A stretch of 44,759 nucleotides of DNA. Source: a virus. Of this stretch, positions 36,480-44,664 are shown in pieces. The notes under the pieces were generated by a model. The model was not told where the DNA came from, did no database searches, and was given only the letters and a program-made list of their open reading frames with translations. Where the stretch lies: positions 1-44,759 of IMG/VR virus record IMGVR_UViG_3300019776_000369; one strand, written 5' to 3'. The translations under genes and the position numbers were made by a program. Positions within the stretch are counted from its first letter, which is position 1, and each line of letters starts with the position of its first letter.

Positions 36480-38245
36480 TGGGCTTACTAGATCAATACC
36501 TTAGCGACACTGATATACAATCGCCACAGAACCAGCAAATGTCTGCTATTGCTGCTGCGCTGTTGCAGGCTGGTGGGCCTTCGCTTCGCCCGATCAGCTT
36601 TGGGCAGGCATTAGGCGGAGCTTTGAATGCTGGCAATCAAGCGTATCAAAGTGCGCAAGATCGTGCGTTAATGCGTCAGATGAAAGATGAAGATTTAAAG
36701 CTGAAGCAATTATCAGAAAAGCGCGCTCAACAATCGTTTGACCAACAGCAAGCATGGATGAAGAAGCTGACTGGTGATCAGGGTGATTATGGTAGCCAGT
36801 CGCAAGCGCAACAAATGCCACAATCAATTCAACAGCCGTTAAAGCTTGGTATGGATTCTGATGGAAATATGGGATTTCAGTCACAGCCAAACATTCAAGC
36901 GCCAGCGCCACAACAAGGCCAAATGCAACAAAGGCCGCAATCTGGCGGCATACAAAACTTGTCATTGGATGACTTGGGCATGGCTGCTGTCGCTGGTATT
37001 CCCGGCGCAAAGGAACTGCTAGACATCAAGAAATTCCAGTTAAATGGCATCAAGCGCGAAAACGCAACTTACATTGACCCGATTACAGGTAAGCAGCAAT
37101 ATTTCGCTGATCCAACTAAAGGACTTGATTACAATCCAGAAACAAAAACTGTCACTGGATTAACCAATTTTAATCAGGTCAATGCTGCAATGAAAGGCGC
37201 TGAAACATTTGCTCAGGAGCAGGCAAAAGCACAATTCAATCCAATGATTATCAATGGGGTTGATGAATATGGCCGCGCTCGTCCAGAGCAAACGACCGTA
37301 GCAGATTTTGTACAGCAACGCTCAGCCATGCAGCAGCCACAGCAAGGCCAAATCCCACAAGGTCAGCAAGTACAGGCACAGCAAGCGCCAAACGGACAGC
37401 AGACGGGGCCACAAGGTCTTGATATTTCGCGCCTTTCACCTCAGCAAATACAGGCTTTGCAACGCCGTGATCCTGAAGCATTCTATAACGGCATGAATGA
37501 TTTCGCGCAAACACGCGGTCAAGCTCCGGCGCAAACTCAACAAGGCATGCAGCAACCTCAAGCCGTGCCACAACAAGCATTCAATCAGCCGCGTTTCGGC
37601 ATACCGATTCAGTCTGAAGCGCAAAAGGCCGAAGAATTGGCTAATGTGAAATTGCGCACTGAGCCAGGTATAACGCAGCAAGTCGGCGCTGTATCTGGCA
37701 AGCAGGGTACAACTAATGCCCTCAATGAGAACTGGATTAAGCAGAGCTATAACCCTGTACTAGAGGCTGGCAAGACATCGCGTGACATTCTTGGCGGTCT
37801 TGATGCGCTGAAGACAATCGATCTTAAAACAGGCTGGGGAACTGAAGCTAAAGCCAATGCAGCCAATATCCTGACAAGTCTCGGAATCGCGCCAAAGAAT
37901 GCAGAATTGTACGCAACCAATGCGCAAAGGTTCCAATCTGTCGCTATGGGTAAATTGCTTGACACTCTGGCAGCGCAAAAGGGGCCTCAAACAGAAGGCG
38001 ATGCACAACGCGCACAAAAAACATTTACCATGTTGAGCAATACGCCACAGGCTAATCAATTTATTGCGGATTTTGCCAGAGCTAAAGCTAATCTTGATGC
38101 ACGTAAAGCCGCGTTCTACCAAGAAGCATTGCCAATTGCTCAGCAGACAGGTGATCTGAACGAGATTGATCGCCGCTGGATGAAATTACAAGGATCAATC
38201 TGGAGTGATCCAGTCTTGCAACAGTATAAATTAGGGGCTAAATAA
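36479..38245 (+). CDS. DNA-ejection protein candidate
   Basis: 588 aa, Gln-rich and low complexity, beginning MGLLDQYLSD. The N-terminal 120 residues are helical (QSPQNQQMSAIAAALLQAGG and coiled-coil KDEDLKLKQLSEKRAQQSFD). A helical C-terminal domain (residues about 430-588) has no known enzyme signature. It starts at the last base of the previous stop and its stop overlaps the next start. Confidence 0.7.
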   Translation: MGLLDQYLSDTDIQSPQNQQMSAIAAALLQAGGPSLRPISFGQALGGALNAGNQAYQSAQDRALMRQMKDEDLKLKQLSEKRAQQSFDQQQAWMKKLTGDQGDYGSQSQAQQMPQSIQQPLKLGMDSDGNMGFQSQPNIQAPAPQQGQMQQRPQSGGIQNLSLDDLGMAAVAGIPGAKELLDIKKFQLNGIKRENATYIDPITGKQQYFADPTKGLDYNPETKTVTGLTNFNQVNAAMKGAETFAQEQAKAQFNPMIINGVDEYGRARPEQTTVADFVQQRSAMQQPQQGQIPQGQQVQAQQAPNGQQTGPQGLDISRLSPQQIQALQRRDPEAFYNGMNDFAQTRGQAPAQTQQGMQQPQAVPQQAFNQPRFGIPIQSEAQKAEELANVKLRTEPGITQQVGAVSGKQGTTNALNENWIKQSYNPVLEAGKTSRDILGGLDALKTIDLKTGWGTEAKANAANILTSLGIAPKNAELYATNAQRFQSVAMGKLLDTLAAQKGPQTEGDAQRAQKTFTMLSNTPQANQFIADFARAKANLDARKAAFYQEALPIAQQTGDLNEIDRRWMKLQGSIWSDPVLQQYKLGAK

Positions 38246-40212
38246 TGGCGACATGGGACGAATTAGAGCAAAAGTACAGCGCTGTGCCTGCGTCTCAACC
38301 TGCGCAAGATAGCCCATGGTCATCACTTGAGCAAAAATATGCAGCGCCTGCACCGCAAGAACCGCCACAAGTAATGAAAGCGGCAGCAGCACCAGCAAAG
38401 CAAAACATTAACCAAGCAACATGGCAACAATATCAAAACGCCAAAGATCAAGGCGCAAGAGATTTGGTTGGCGGCCTGCTTTCTGGTGCTGGCTCAATTG
38501 GTGCGACAATTCTCTGGCCTATCGATAAGGCGATGGATGTCATTAAAGGCGATCGTGGCCCGAATGTTTCAGGCTTGGTCACTGGCAAGCAGCCAATGAG
38601 CCGAAATGAAGAGCGCCGTATGCAGATTAACCAGGGCTTGCGAGAATTGGGCGTTGATACTGAAAGCTTGCCGTTCCAAGGAAGTAAGATAGCCACTCAA
38701 ATTGCTGGCACTTCTGGCGTTGGTGGTGCGTTAGGTGCATTGTCATCAAAAGTTGCGCCAAATGCACCAATAATCAGCAATGCTCTCTCATCTGGGGGTT
38801 TTAATCTCGGTGACGCTGCTGCTAAAGGCACAGGGTTCCTTCCATGGCTGCAAAATATGGGCGCTCGTGTCGCTGGTGGCGCTGTTACGGGCGGCGCTAG
38901 TGCTGGGTTAGTCAATCCAAATGATGCGGCTACAGGCGCTGTCGTTGGCGGCGTATTGCCTCCCGCTGTTGGTGCAGTCAATACTACAGGGCGATGGATC
39001 GGAAACACTGCAAAATCTCTCATTCAGCCATTTACTGAAAGTGGTCAAAATGCCATAGTAGGCAATATCCTGAATAAAGCTGCTCAGGGCGGCCCGACAA
39101 CGATCAATGCAACTGAATTAGTTCCTGGTTCTATGCCGACACTTGCCGAAGCAATGGGCAATGCAAAGATAGCAGGTCTTCAGCGCGTTGCAAGGGATAT
39201 CAACCCGAATCCATTTGCAGAGCTTGAAAAGGCAAATGCAGCGGCCAGAAGTGCTGCACTTGAAAAGGCGTCAGGAAATGAAATTGCTTTGGAGGCAGCT
39301 AGAGATACTCGCTCTACGCAAGCTAAGTCACTTTATAATCAAGCAATTGCTAAAGGTGTCGATCCAGCTTCTCTCACGCCTCAAATTGTTGGTGAAATAA
39401 CCGATTTAATGAGTCGTCCTGCGATGAAAAGTGCCGCCGCTAAGGCTAAAGAAATGGCACAGAATGCAGGTATCACCATTGATGACACTGGCTCAATGGC
39501 GGGTATGCATTTTACGAAAATGGCGCTTGATGATCAGATAGGTGCAGCAACACGCGCTGGAAATAACACAGAAGCAAGGATATTACTTGGTGTAAAAGAT
39601 AAACTAGGCAATGTGCTTGAGAATATCAGCCCAGATTACATGCAGGCTTCGCGTAAGTTTGCCGAATTGAGTCAGCCAGTCAATCAAATGGAAGTGCTAC
39701 AAGGCCTGAAACTTACTGATCAAATGGGCAAGATCACCTTATCCAAGATTCAAAGCAATATTGATAGCCTTGAAAAAGCCATGAAAGCACCTGGCATCAA
39801 TCCTGCAAAATCATTGACTGCGGATCAACTCGGAGCATTGCAATCAATTCGTGATGACTTGTTACGTCAGCAAAATCTCAATCTAGGCAAGTCTGCTGGG
39901 TCAAACACGTTCCAAAACATCGCGACAAATAACATTTTGGAAAATGCATTGCCGTTTGGCTTAGGGAAAATGGCAACCAACAAAGTTGGCCCTGTACTTG
40001 GTCAATTAGGCCGTATTCCTTACAGTGGTGCAAATGAAGCCATACGCAATAAGCTCGCCGATGCCTTCCTTGACCCTACCGCAGCTAGTGTGCTGATGTC
40101 TCGCGCTGCTTTAGCCGATCCTAGTGGCTATGGCGGTTTATTGGGTACTCTTGCGCGTCCGCAGCCAGTTATAATGGGTGGGCTATTGAATAACTACTCA
40201 ACAAATCCTTGA
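38245..40212 (+). CDS. DNA-ejection protein with hydrophobic segment
   Basis: 655 aa, the largest of the three. N-terminal repeat-like WDELEQKYSAVP ... WSSLEQKYAAP; a hydrophobic Gly-rich region (LVGGLLSGAGSIGATILWPI, then AGTSGVGGALGALSS) suggests membrane insertion; the rest is helical. It ends in GGLLGTLARP and GGLLNNY. No lytic transglycosylase catalytic motif seen. No gene follows for about 100 bases. Confidence 0.7.
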   Translation: MATWDELEQKYSAVPASQPAQDSPWSSLEQKYAAPAPQEPPQVMKAAAAPAKQNINQATWQQYQNAKDQGARDLVGGLLSGAGSIGATILWPIDKAMDVIKGDRGPNVSGLVTGKQPMSRNEERRMQINQGLRELGVDTESLPFQGSKIATQIAGTSGVGGALGALSSKVAPNAPIISNALSSGGFNLGDAAAKGTGFLPWLQNMGARVAGGAVTGGASAGLVNPNDAATGAVVGGVLPPAVGAVNTTGRWIGNTAKSLIQPFTESGQNAIVGNILNKAAQGGPTTINATELVPGSMPTLAEAMGNAKIAGLQRVARDINPNPFAELEKANAAARSAALEKASGNEIALEAARDTRSTQAKSLYNQAIAKGVDPASLTPQIVGEITDLMSRPAMKSAAAKAKEMAQNAGITIDDTGSMAGMHFTKMALDDQIGAATRAGNNTEARILLGVKDKLGNVLENISPDYMQASRKFAELSQPVNQMEVLQGLKLTDQMGKITLSKIQSNIDSLEKAMKAPGINPAKSLTADQLGALQSIRDDLLRQQNLNLGKSAGSNTFQNIATNNILENALPFGLGKMATNKVGPVLGQLGRIPYSGANEAIRNKLADAFLDPTAASVLMSRAALADPSGYGGLLGTLARPQPVIMGGLLNNYSTNP

Positions 40213-40310
40213 TACACGCCATACAAAAAGGATGCAGCACAAAGCAACACAAATTTAAGTATCATGAAATCAATGTAATCCATTTATCACCCACAATCGA
40301 AAGGTAAGAC

Positions 40311-40397
40311 ATGAACACAGTATATCAGCCTGGTGGCAAACGTCCAGACCCAAACCCTGAACCAGCTAACAAGACAACTCCAAAGAAGAAAAAATGA
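40311..40397 (+). CDS. Tiny Pro/Lys-rich peptide, 28 aa
   Basis: The ATG has CGAAAGGTAAG upstream and the stop overlaps the next ATG. The product (MNTVYQPGGKRPDPNPEPAN plus a Lys run) has no membrane span. Similar composition to the 22-residue peptide at 16136. Function unknown. Confidence 0.45.
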   Translation: MNTVYQPGGKRPDPNPEPANKTTPKKKK

Positions 40398-40825
40398 TGT
40401 ATAGCTGGAAGCTTAGAATAACGCTGTTGCTGTTTTTATCTTGCGTAAATTTTATTTACTCAGGTGCGATAGCAGGCATGGACTTGCTTCCAGCAAATTA
40501 CTTCATTGCGGCAATATTTGAAACTATCATCGTATTGTCGCTATCTAATTTTGGCAGTAGCAGACTCGTTGTAGATTTGCAGATTATCAGCACAACATTA
40601 GCTTTTGTGCACTGCTACGGGTTTATAATTTACATGTTTTATCAAGAGCCATATTCCTATGACCAAATGCAAATAGTGCCAAATATTGCCCAATTTGCGC
40701 GCCTGTTATGGATACGTAAGCATGACAACGATAATTACAGCGGCGATGGTCATAACTGGCTTGCTTGGCTTCGGAACACTTATTTTAATTTGCTTGGAAG
40801 CCATAGAAAGGAATCGTACAAATGA
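40394..40825 (+). CDS. Multi-span membrane protein of the lysis region
   Basis: 143 aa with about three hydrophobic spans (LRITLLLFLSCVNFIYSGAI, YFIAAIFETIIVLSLS, LQIISTTLAFVHCYGFIIYM). It precedes the holin and endolysin genes, so it may be a lysis protein or antiholin. The last third overlaps another possible gene in a second frame (40722). Confidence 0.6.
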   Translation: MMYSWKLRITLLLFLSCVNFIYSGAIAGMDLLPANYFIAAIFETIIVLSLSNFGSSRLVVDLQIISTTLAFVHCYGFIIYMFYQEPYSYDQMQIVPNIAQFARLLWIRKHDNDNYSGDGHNWLAWLRNTYFNLLGSHRKESYK

Positions 40826-40883
40826 ACTTCGACGACAACATCAAGAGCGCGTCAGACAGCATAACCCAGATGATAATGGATAG
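40722..40883 (+). CDS. Nested small membrane protein, 53 aa
   Basis: In a different frame from both neighbours, spanning the end of the 40394 gene and the start of the 40822 gene. One clear span (ITAAMVITGLLGFGTLILIC) followed by a basic, Gln/Arg-rich tail (NRTNELRRQHQERVRQHNPD). A weak GGATACG lies upstream of the ATG. Small nested membrane proteins are typical of lysis cassettes; alternatively a shadow frame. Confidence 0.45.
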   Translation: MTTIITAAMVITGLLGFGTLILICLEAIERNRTNELRRQHQERVRQHNPDDNG

Positions 40884-41118
40884 CCCTAAAGTTGCCCAGA
40901 TTATCCCATGGGGAACCGCAGCGGCTGCTAAATTGGCTGAATCTGCAACGCGCCTTGAAATCCTTTCTGAAATTCAGGCAATCATATCTGTGATGGCTGC
41001 TGTAATCGGTATTGCTATCTCATCGGTAGTTTTCTATCACTGGCTGATCAAGGTTGACATTGCCAAGATGGACAGGAAAGCAGCGCAACTCAAGATCAAG
41101 GAGTTAGAGCATGAGTAA
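40822..41118 (+). CDS. Holin candidate
   Basis: 98 aa. Acidic N-terminus, one long hydrophobic segment (IISVMAAVIGIAISSVVFYH, about 53-76) and a charged helical C-terminus (DRKAAQLKIKELEHE). It ends eight bases inside the endolysin gene, the usual holin-endolysin arrangement. GAAAGGAATCG precedes the ATG. With one clear span it fits a class III-type holin, or a spanin-like protein; not proven. Confidence 0.55.
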   Translation: MNFDDNIKSASDSITQMIMDSPKVAQIIPWGTAAAAKLAESATRLEILSEIQAIISVMAAVIGIAISSVVFYHWLIKVDIAKMDRKAAQLKIKELEHE

Positions 41119-41593
41119 TTTCGACAAAGCCATTGACCGCTTGCTAGGAAATGAAGGGGGCTATGTATTCAACCCTGCTGACCCAGGGGGCGAGACTAAT
41201 TGGGGGATTTCCAAGCGCAGCTATCCAAACTTAGACATCAAGTCAGTTACTAAGGATATCTCCAAGGCATTGTACCGCCGCGACTTTTGGGATGCCCTTG
41301 GTCTTGATTCATGGCATCCGGCGATTGCAGAGCAGATGCTTGACTTTGCCGTGAACTCTGGCAATAGCAACGCAATACGAGCCTTACAGCGCGCAGTTGG
41401 CGTAAATGATGATGGACATATCGGCCCTGTTACTTTGGCTGCTGTGAAGGCGCAAAAGCCTAGCTATGTCGTCATGAATCTGCTGGCTGAGCGTATCGAG
41501 TTCATGACCAAGTGCAGCACATGGCAAACCTTCGGCAAAGGCTGGGCGCGCCGCATAGCTACACAATTGAGATATGGAGCACAAGATGTTTAG
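41111..41593 (+). CDS. Endolysin (GH108 lysozyme-like)
   Basis: 160 aa. Begins with the GH108 signature FDKAIDRLLGNEGGYVFNPA, in which Glu15 is the catalytic acid, then DPGGETNWGISK and YRRDFWDALGLDSW. The C-terminal part (GVNDDGHIGPVTLAAV) is the small peptidoglycan-binding domain common in this family. It cleaves peptidoglycan after release by the holin. No signal sequence is visible. Overlaps the holin gene by eight bases. Confidence 0.9.
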   Translation: MSNFDKAIDRLLGNEGGYVFNPADPGGETNWGISKRSYPNLDIKSVTKDISKALYRRDFWDALGLDSWHPAIAEQMLDFAVNSGNSNAIRALQRAVGVNDDGHIGPVTLAAVKAQKPSYVVMNLLAERIEFMTKCSTWQTFGKGWARRIATQLRYGAQDV

Positions 41594-42038
41594 CATACTC
41601 GGAAACCTCGGCAAGTTCTACGATATTTTCACCAAGGGCAAGCAAGTAGCTGATGCCGTCAAAACAAAGAATCAGCAAAACTTTGTCAATGCGCTTGGTG
41701 CAGTATTGACTGTTGGTGCTGGACTTTGGAGGGCATATGGACACAACTTTCCGCTTACGGATGCTGATTTGCTTCAGCTTGCTGGTACTGCTGGTGTTAT
41801 CTTCGGGTTGTTCAATGTTGGCTCCACTGTTGCGAGTACCGACAAAATCGGACTGCCGCCAAGGAAGCAACCAGATGCAAACGTCGATCCAGTCAGCTAC
41901 ACCGCAGTGTCAGCAGTACCTGACCCAGAGCCACAAATCACTGTGCAGCCTGAGCATAAAACCCTTGCTCGGGTCGGCGGCGAACTCATCGACTCAGATA
42001 ACCCACTCGCAGGACTTGACACGACTTATCGAGGGTGA
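41586..42038 (+). CDS. Membrane protein, holin-like
   Basis: 150 aa from the ATG at 41586 (GGAGCAC upstream). Two hydrophobic parts (ALGAVLTVGAGLW and LLQLAGTAGVIFGLFNVGS) then KIGLPPR, a layout like 2-span holins; the C-terminal 60 residues are Pro/Val-rich and soluble. A second gene lies within it in another frame. It starts eight bases inside the endolysin gene. Confidence 0.6.
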   Translation: MFSILGNLGKFYDIFTKGKQVADAVKTKNQQNFVNALGAVLTVGAGLWRAYGHNFPLTDADLLQLAGTAGVIFGLFNVGSTVASTDKIGLPPRKQPDANVDPVSYTAVSAVPDPEPQITVQPEHKTLARVGGELIDSDNPLAGLDTTYRG

Positions 42039-42102
42039 AGTATCAGACATAATCCACAGTGTCGATGGTGTAAAATTGCAGTACAAATGTAGGTCTTATT
42101 GA
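41737..42102 (+). CDS. Nested lipoprotein, outer-membrane spanin candidate
   Basis: 121 aa in a different frame from the 41586 gene, which covers most of it; the last 64 bases extend past that gene and fill the gap to the next one. GGAGGG lies just before the ATG. Charged start (MDTTFRLR), hydrophobic core and lipobox LSSGC with the lipid-modified Cys25. Rz1-type outer-membrane spanins are lipoproteins nested in another lysis gene, and this has that arrangement, although the host gene is not a typical Rz. Confidence 0.62.
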   Translation: MDTTFRLRMLICFSLLVLLVLSSGCSMLAPLLRVPTKSDCRQGSNQMQTSIQSATPQCQQYLTQSHKSLCSLSIKPLLGSAANSSTQITHSQDLTRLIEGEVSDIIHSVDGVKLQYKCRSY

Positions 42103-42112
42103 AAGGTTTATC

Positions 42113-42346
42113 ATGGCCGTATTCTTCCAAATCGTCTCTTTCCTGCTGGCTAATCGCGCTCAAATCAAGCAATTGATTTTGGATATTCAGGGTTTAATTC
42201 CTGATGCACCTGGTGCTGAGAAAGCCGCTGCTGTTCGCCATTTCATCGGCGCTGCATTAAACATCAGTGATCAGATTGAATCTGCTTGGCCTATGGTTGC
42301 GCCAATATTTAATTTGTTTGTAGCAGATACTAAAGCAGGCAAATAA
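42113..42346 (+). CDS. Hypothetical protein, 77 aa, amphipathic
   Basis: An N-terminal hydrophobic helix (FFQIVSFLLANRAQIKQLIL) and an Ala/Ile-rich body. GAAAGGTTTATC precedes the ATG. One base separates it from the next gene. Function unknown; it could be a virion or membrane-associated protein. Confidence 0.55.
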   Translation: MAVFFQIVSFLLANRAQIKQLILDIQGLIPDAPGAEKAAAVRHFIGAALNISDQIESAWPMVAPIFNLFVADTKAGK

Positions 42347-42347
42347 C

Positions 42348-42719
42348 ATGGGCTTACTTGACCAAACTCAGCCAAAACAGATAGGCGGCCTGCTTGGTCA
42401 ATTACCGAGCGATGACGCACTTTCCAAGATGTCGCAGTATGATCTATACCAACTACGTCTTAAAGCGCGTGGCATGCCTGAATTACAGGCTAAACTAGCT
42501 CCGTTTGAGCACCAGGCTACTGCGCGTGAGCAGGTGGCAGAAAGCCCATTTACAGCGCCTGTTTGGGCATTGATGCCTGCCGGATACCAAGCATTCAAGG
42601 CAGCCGGACTGAATGAGCGCGACGACATGACCACCCCGGCTAGCCTTGATCAAGCACTAGCCGGGATGAAGGGAACTGCACAGGGCTTGTCTCAGGCGCT
42701 GAGTAAGTATTTCAAGTAG
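42348..42719 (+). CDS. Hypothetical protein with MGLLD start, 123 aa
   Basis: Begins MGLLDQTQPKQIGGLLGQLP, sharing the MGLLD and GGLLG words with the virion-protein candidates at 34172 and 36479. The rest is helical with some hydrophobicity. Last rightward gene of the late region; its end overlaps the converging gene by eight bases. Confidence 0.6.
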   Translation: MGLLDQTQPKQIGGLLGQLPSDDALSKMSQYDLYQLRLKARGMPELQAKLAPFEHQATAREQVAESPFTAPVWALMPAGYQAFKAAGLNERDDMTTPASLDQALAGMKGTAQGLSQALSKYFK

Positions 42720-42915
42720 TGCGATAAATAATTTCTCCGCACCTGGTGCAAATATCAAACTCGTACTTGCTTTCCTTTGATGCTGGATAGAAATTTACCG
42801 TATGCGCATCAATCCTATTGCTGTGCTTTGTTACAACTGGCGCGCTTTCGCTGAATCTTGGTTTGAAATTATGCCCAAAGACAGCTCCAATAATTCCCTT
42901 GCATTCGTTGCTCAT
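42712..42915 (-). CDS. Small zinc-ribbon-like protein, 67 aa
   Basis: The ATG at 42915 has GAGG upstream. The N-terminal part (IIGAVFGHNFKPRF) and the CTRCG near the C-terminus resemble small phage proteins of unknown role that bind metal. Last gene of the leftward operon; convergent overlap with the rightward gene. Confidence 0.6.
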   Translation of the reverse strand: MSNECKGIIGAVFGHNFKPRFSESAPVVTKHSNRIDAHTVNFYPASKESKYEFDICTRCGEIIYRTT

Positions 42916-42919
42916 ATGC

Positions 42920-43141
42920 CTACCTCGCTTTATATTTGTCGCAGACTTTTACTTCTTGAATTAATGGCGTATTACTCATGTATATGATGCTTTGTTCGGT
43001 ATGACTATTTGCACATTCTGTTTGCGATTGGTAATTGGAGGAAACAGTTTTCGCTAAAAGACATCCTAAAATAATTCCAATTGGGATTATTGATGCGACT
43101 GACATCATATTTAAAAAATCAACAACTTGTGATGGTCTCAT
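42920..43141 (-). CDS. Single-span membrane protein, 73 aa
   Basis: One span (SVASIIPIGIILGCLLAKTV, about 14-33) and a soluble C-terminus. AAAGGTG lies before the ATG, and the start overlaps the winged-helix gene stop. Function unknown. Confidence 0.55.
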   Translation of the reverse strand: MRPSQVVDFLNMMSVASIIPIGIILGCLLAKTVSSNYQSQTECANSHTEQSIIYMSNTPLIQEVKVCDKYKAR

Positions 43142-43470
43142 ATATTCACCTTTGAATAAAACGCCGCCAGCATCGGATCATTTCTAAACGCTGGGCTGGC
43201 TGATGTAACTTGCTTATTGCTTTCTTCCAGCGCGATACGCTCATCTACAGTCGTTGCTTTGTACTGACTAAGATTAGTTGCGTATTTAACTCTACGGTTT
43301 GCCACTTTCTTGACTAGCCCACGTCTTGCCAGTTCACGCATATCTTTTGCGACTGTTTCGTGATCTGCATATTTCCTAAGCGTGATGTAAATATGATCGG
43401 CTATCTCTGCTATTGTTCGCGGCGTGGATTGTGTGAATGATATGATTGCGTCTTGTAACTGCTTGTTCAT
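43138..43470 (-). CDS. Winged-helix DNA-binding protein
   Basis: 110 aa. PRTIAEIADHIYITLRKYAD, then ETVAKDMRELARRGLVKKVA and a VKYAT wing form a winged-helix fold. It could regulate the leftward operon. It overlaps the dUTPase stop (ATGA). Confidence 0.62.
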   Translation of the reverse strand: MNKQLQDAIISFTQSTPRTIAEIADHIYITLRKYADHETVAKDMRELARRGLVKKVANRRVKYATNLSQYKATTVDERIALEESNKQVTSASPAFRNDPMLAAFYSKVNI

Positions 43471-43925
43471 TTGCCAGTACTCCCAAAGCCTCCAGTACCG
43501 CGCTGTGTCTCGCTGAGTTCATCCACTTCCTCGAACTCTACTTTCGGGTATGGCATGATGATGCCTTGGGCTATGCGGTCACCGTGATAGATATTAATGT
43601 GCTTGTAGTAATCAGCACGTTCATTACTATCATTGATTAGCTTAACCCTCAGTGATCCCCTGTAATCTGCATCCAAAACACCAACGGCATTCGACAATCT
43701 CACGTTACTGTTAAACCCATGACCAGATCGGGAGTAAATCAACAATACATGACCTTCAGGAATTTCAAATGATAGGCCAGTCTCAAACGTGCCATAGAAA
43801 CCTGGTTTAATTCGGCAAGATTTTTCTTCTGGCATATACGCATAAATATCAAACGCCGCCGATCCATCCGTTGCATAGGTCGGCAATTGCGCATCGGGGT
43901 ACAGTTTCTTTACTTTTACTTTCAT
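43467..43925 (-). CDS. dut: Trimeric deoxyuridine triphosphatase
   Basis: 152 aa, the family's usual length. Five motifs are visible: ATDGSAAFDI (18-27), SRSGHG (65-70), GVLDADYRG (82-90) with the conserved Tyr88, GDRIAQ (about 115-120) and the glycine-rich C-terminal RGTGGFGSTG. It hydrolyses dUTP to dUMP, keeping uracil out of phage DNA and feeding dTMP synthesis. Starts with an ATGA overlap on the previous gene. Confidence 0.94.
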   Translation of the reverse strand: MKVKVKKLYPDAQLPTYATDGSAAFDIYAYMPEEKSCRIKPGFYGTFETGLSFEIPEGHVLLIYSRSGHGFNSNVRLSNAVGVLDADYRGSLRVKLINDSNERADYYKHINIYHGDRIAQGIIMPYPKVEFEEVDELSETQRGTGGFGSTGK

Positions 43926-44320
43926 TTTTCACTTTCATAAATTGGTTCAGGCAGTCCATCGGGAAATTTTAAATCTACCAAAGTAACAATGCAGGTTTCG
44001 ATTAAAGATGGATAAATTTTCCCGCAATATATGCATTTATTATTTTCATTACCAATTTTGTACAGAGCAATAAATTTATCATTTTCATCATGATTAAATA
44101 TTACATTATAGCTATTGAATAGCTTTCCAATAATCGGCAATGCCAGCGCAGGGTTTGTGGTTGGGCTGTATGCTTTTGGCAAAGTATTTCGTTCGTCGCC
44201 AATGCAACAAATATACGTATCTTCACGTTCATGCTTCCTCAATCGCGGATTAGGCATATTCTCTGCAAGTGCGCAGTAGTAGTCCAGCAGGTAGCCGGAT
44301 AGTGTGGATGTATCAATCAT
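43922..44320 (-). CDS. Hypothetical protein, possibly NinX/DUF2591-like
   Basis: 132 aa. The central part (YSPTTNPALALPIIGKLFNS) resembles the 'Y.P..n...a.pIi.......' pattern of NinX-type proteins of unknown role. Cys residues near CIYCGKIYP may bind metal. Weak site upstream of the ATG. Confidence 0.55.
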   Translation of the reverse strand: MIDTSTLSGYLLDYYCALAENMPNPRLRKHEREDTYICCIGDERNTLPKAYSPTTNPALALPIIGKLFNSYNVIFNHDENDKFIALYKIGNENNKCIYCGKIYPSLIETCIVTLVDLKFPDGLPEPIYESEK

Positions 44321-44321
44321 T

Positions 44322-44561
44322 TTAGTAGCCCATGTTAAATTCTTGAGCTTGCTGAGTCAGTGCAATCAGTGCCTGCCCACGTCTGGCTGCTTTGCAAAGG
44401 TCTTCCATTTCCTCATGCATTGAATGCCATACACCATGAATCACTTTACCTTCACCTCTGCCAGCCAGCGCCATCATTCTAGCTACTTGATCTGCGTGGA
44501 ATAATGCACGTTCAGTTTTGCAATGCATCTCGCAATAGCCTATAAGTTCTAAATCAGTCAT
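44322..44561 (-). CDS. Hypothetical protein, 79 aa
   Basis: The ATG at 44561 is preferred over a GTG at 44570 because the upstream tiny gene's TGA overlaps its start. Helical with a Cys/His-containing N-terminus (YCEMHCKTERALFHADQVAR). Unknown function. Confidence 0.6.
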   Translation of the reverse strand: MTDLELIGYCEMHCKTERALFHADQVARMMALAGRGEGKVIHGVWHSMHEEMEDLCKAARRGQALIALTQQAQEFNMGY

Positions 44562-44664
44562 TTTTATCACTCTTATATTTTAAGTAAATCAAAAAACAAA
44601 AGAAAACCCACGGCGCAATTGATTCAAGCATGTTACAAATCATCTTCACTGCTTCATCGCTCAT
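44554..44664 (-). CDS. Tiny single-span membrane protein, 36 aa
   Basis: Strong site AAGGGGAAATC before the ATG. A short acidic start, one span (IAPWVFFCFLIYL) and a Lys-rich tail. Overlaps the next gene by eight bases and the previous gene's stop by four. Confidence 0.55.
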   Translation of the reverse strand: MSDEAVKMICNMLESIAPWVFFCFLIYLKYKSDKND

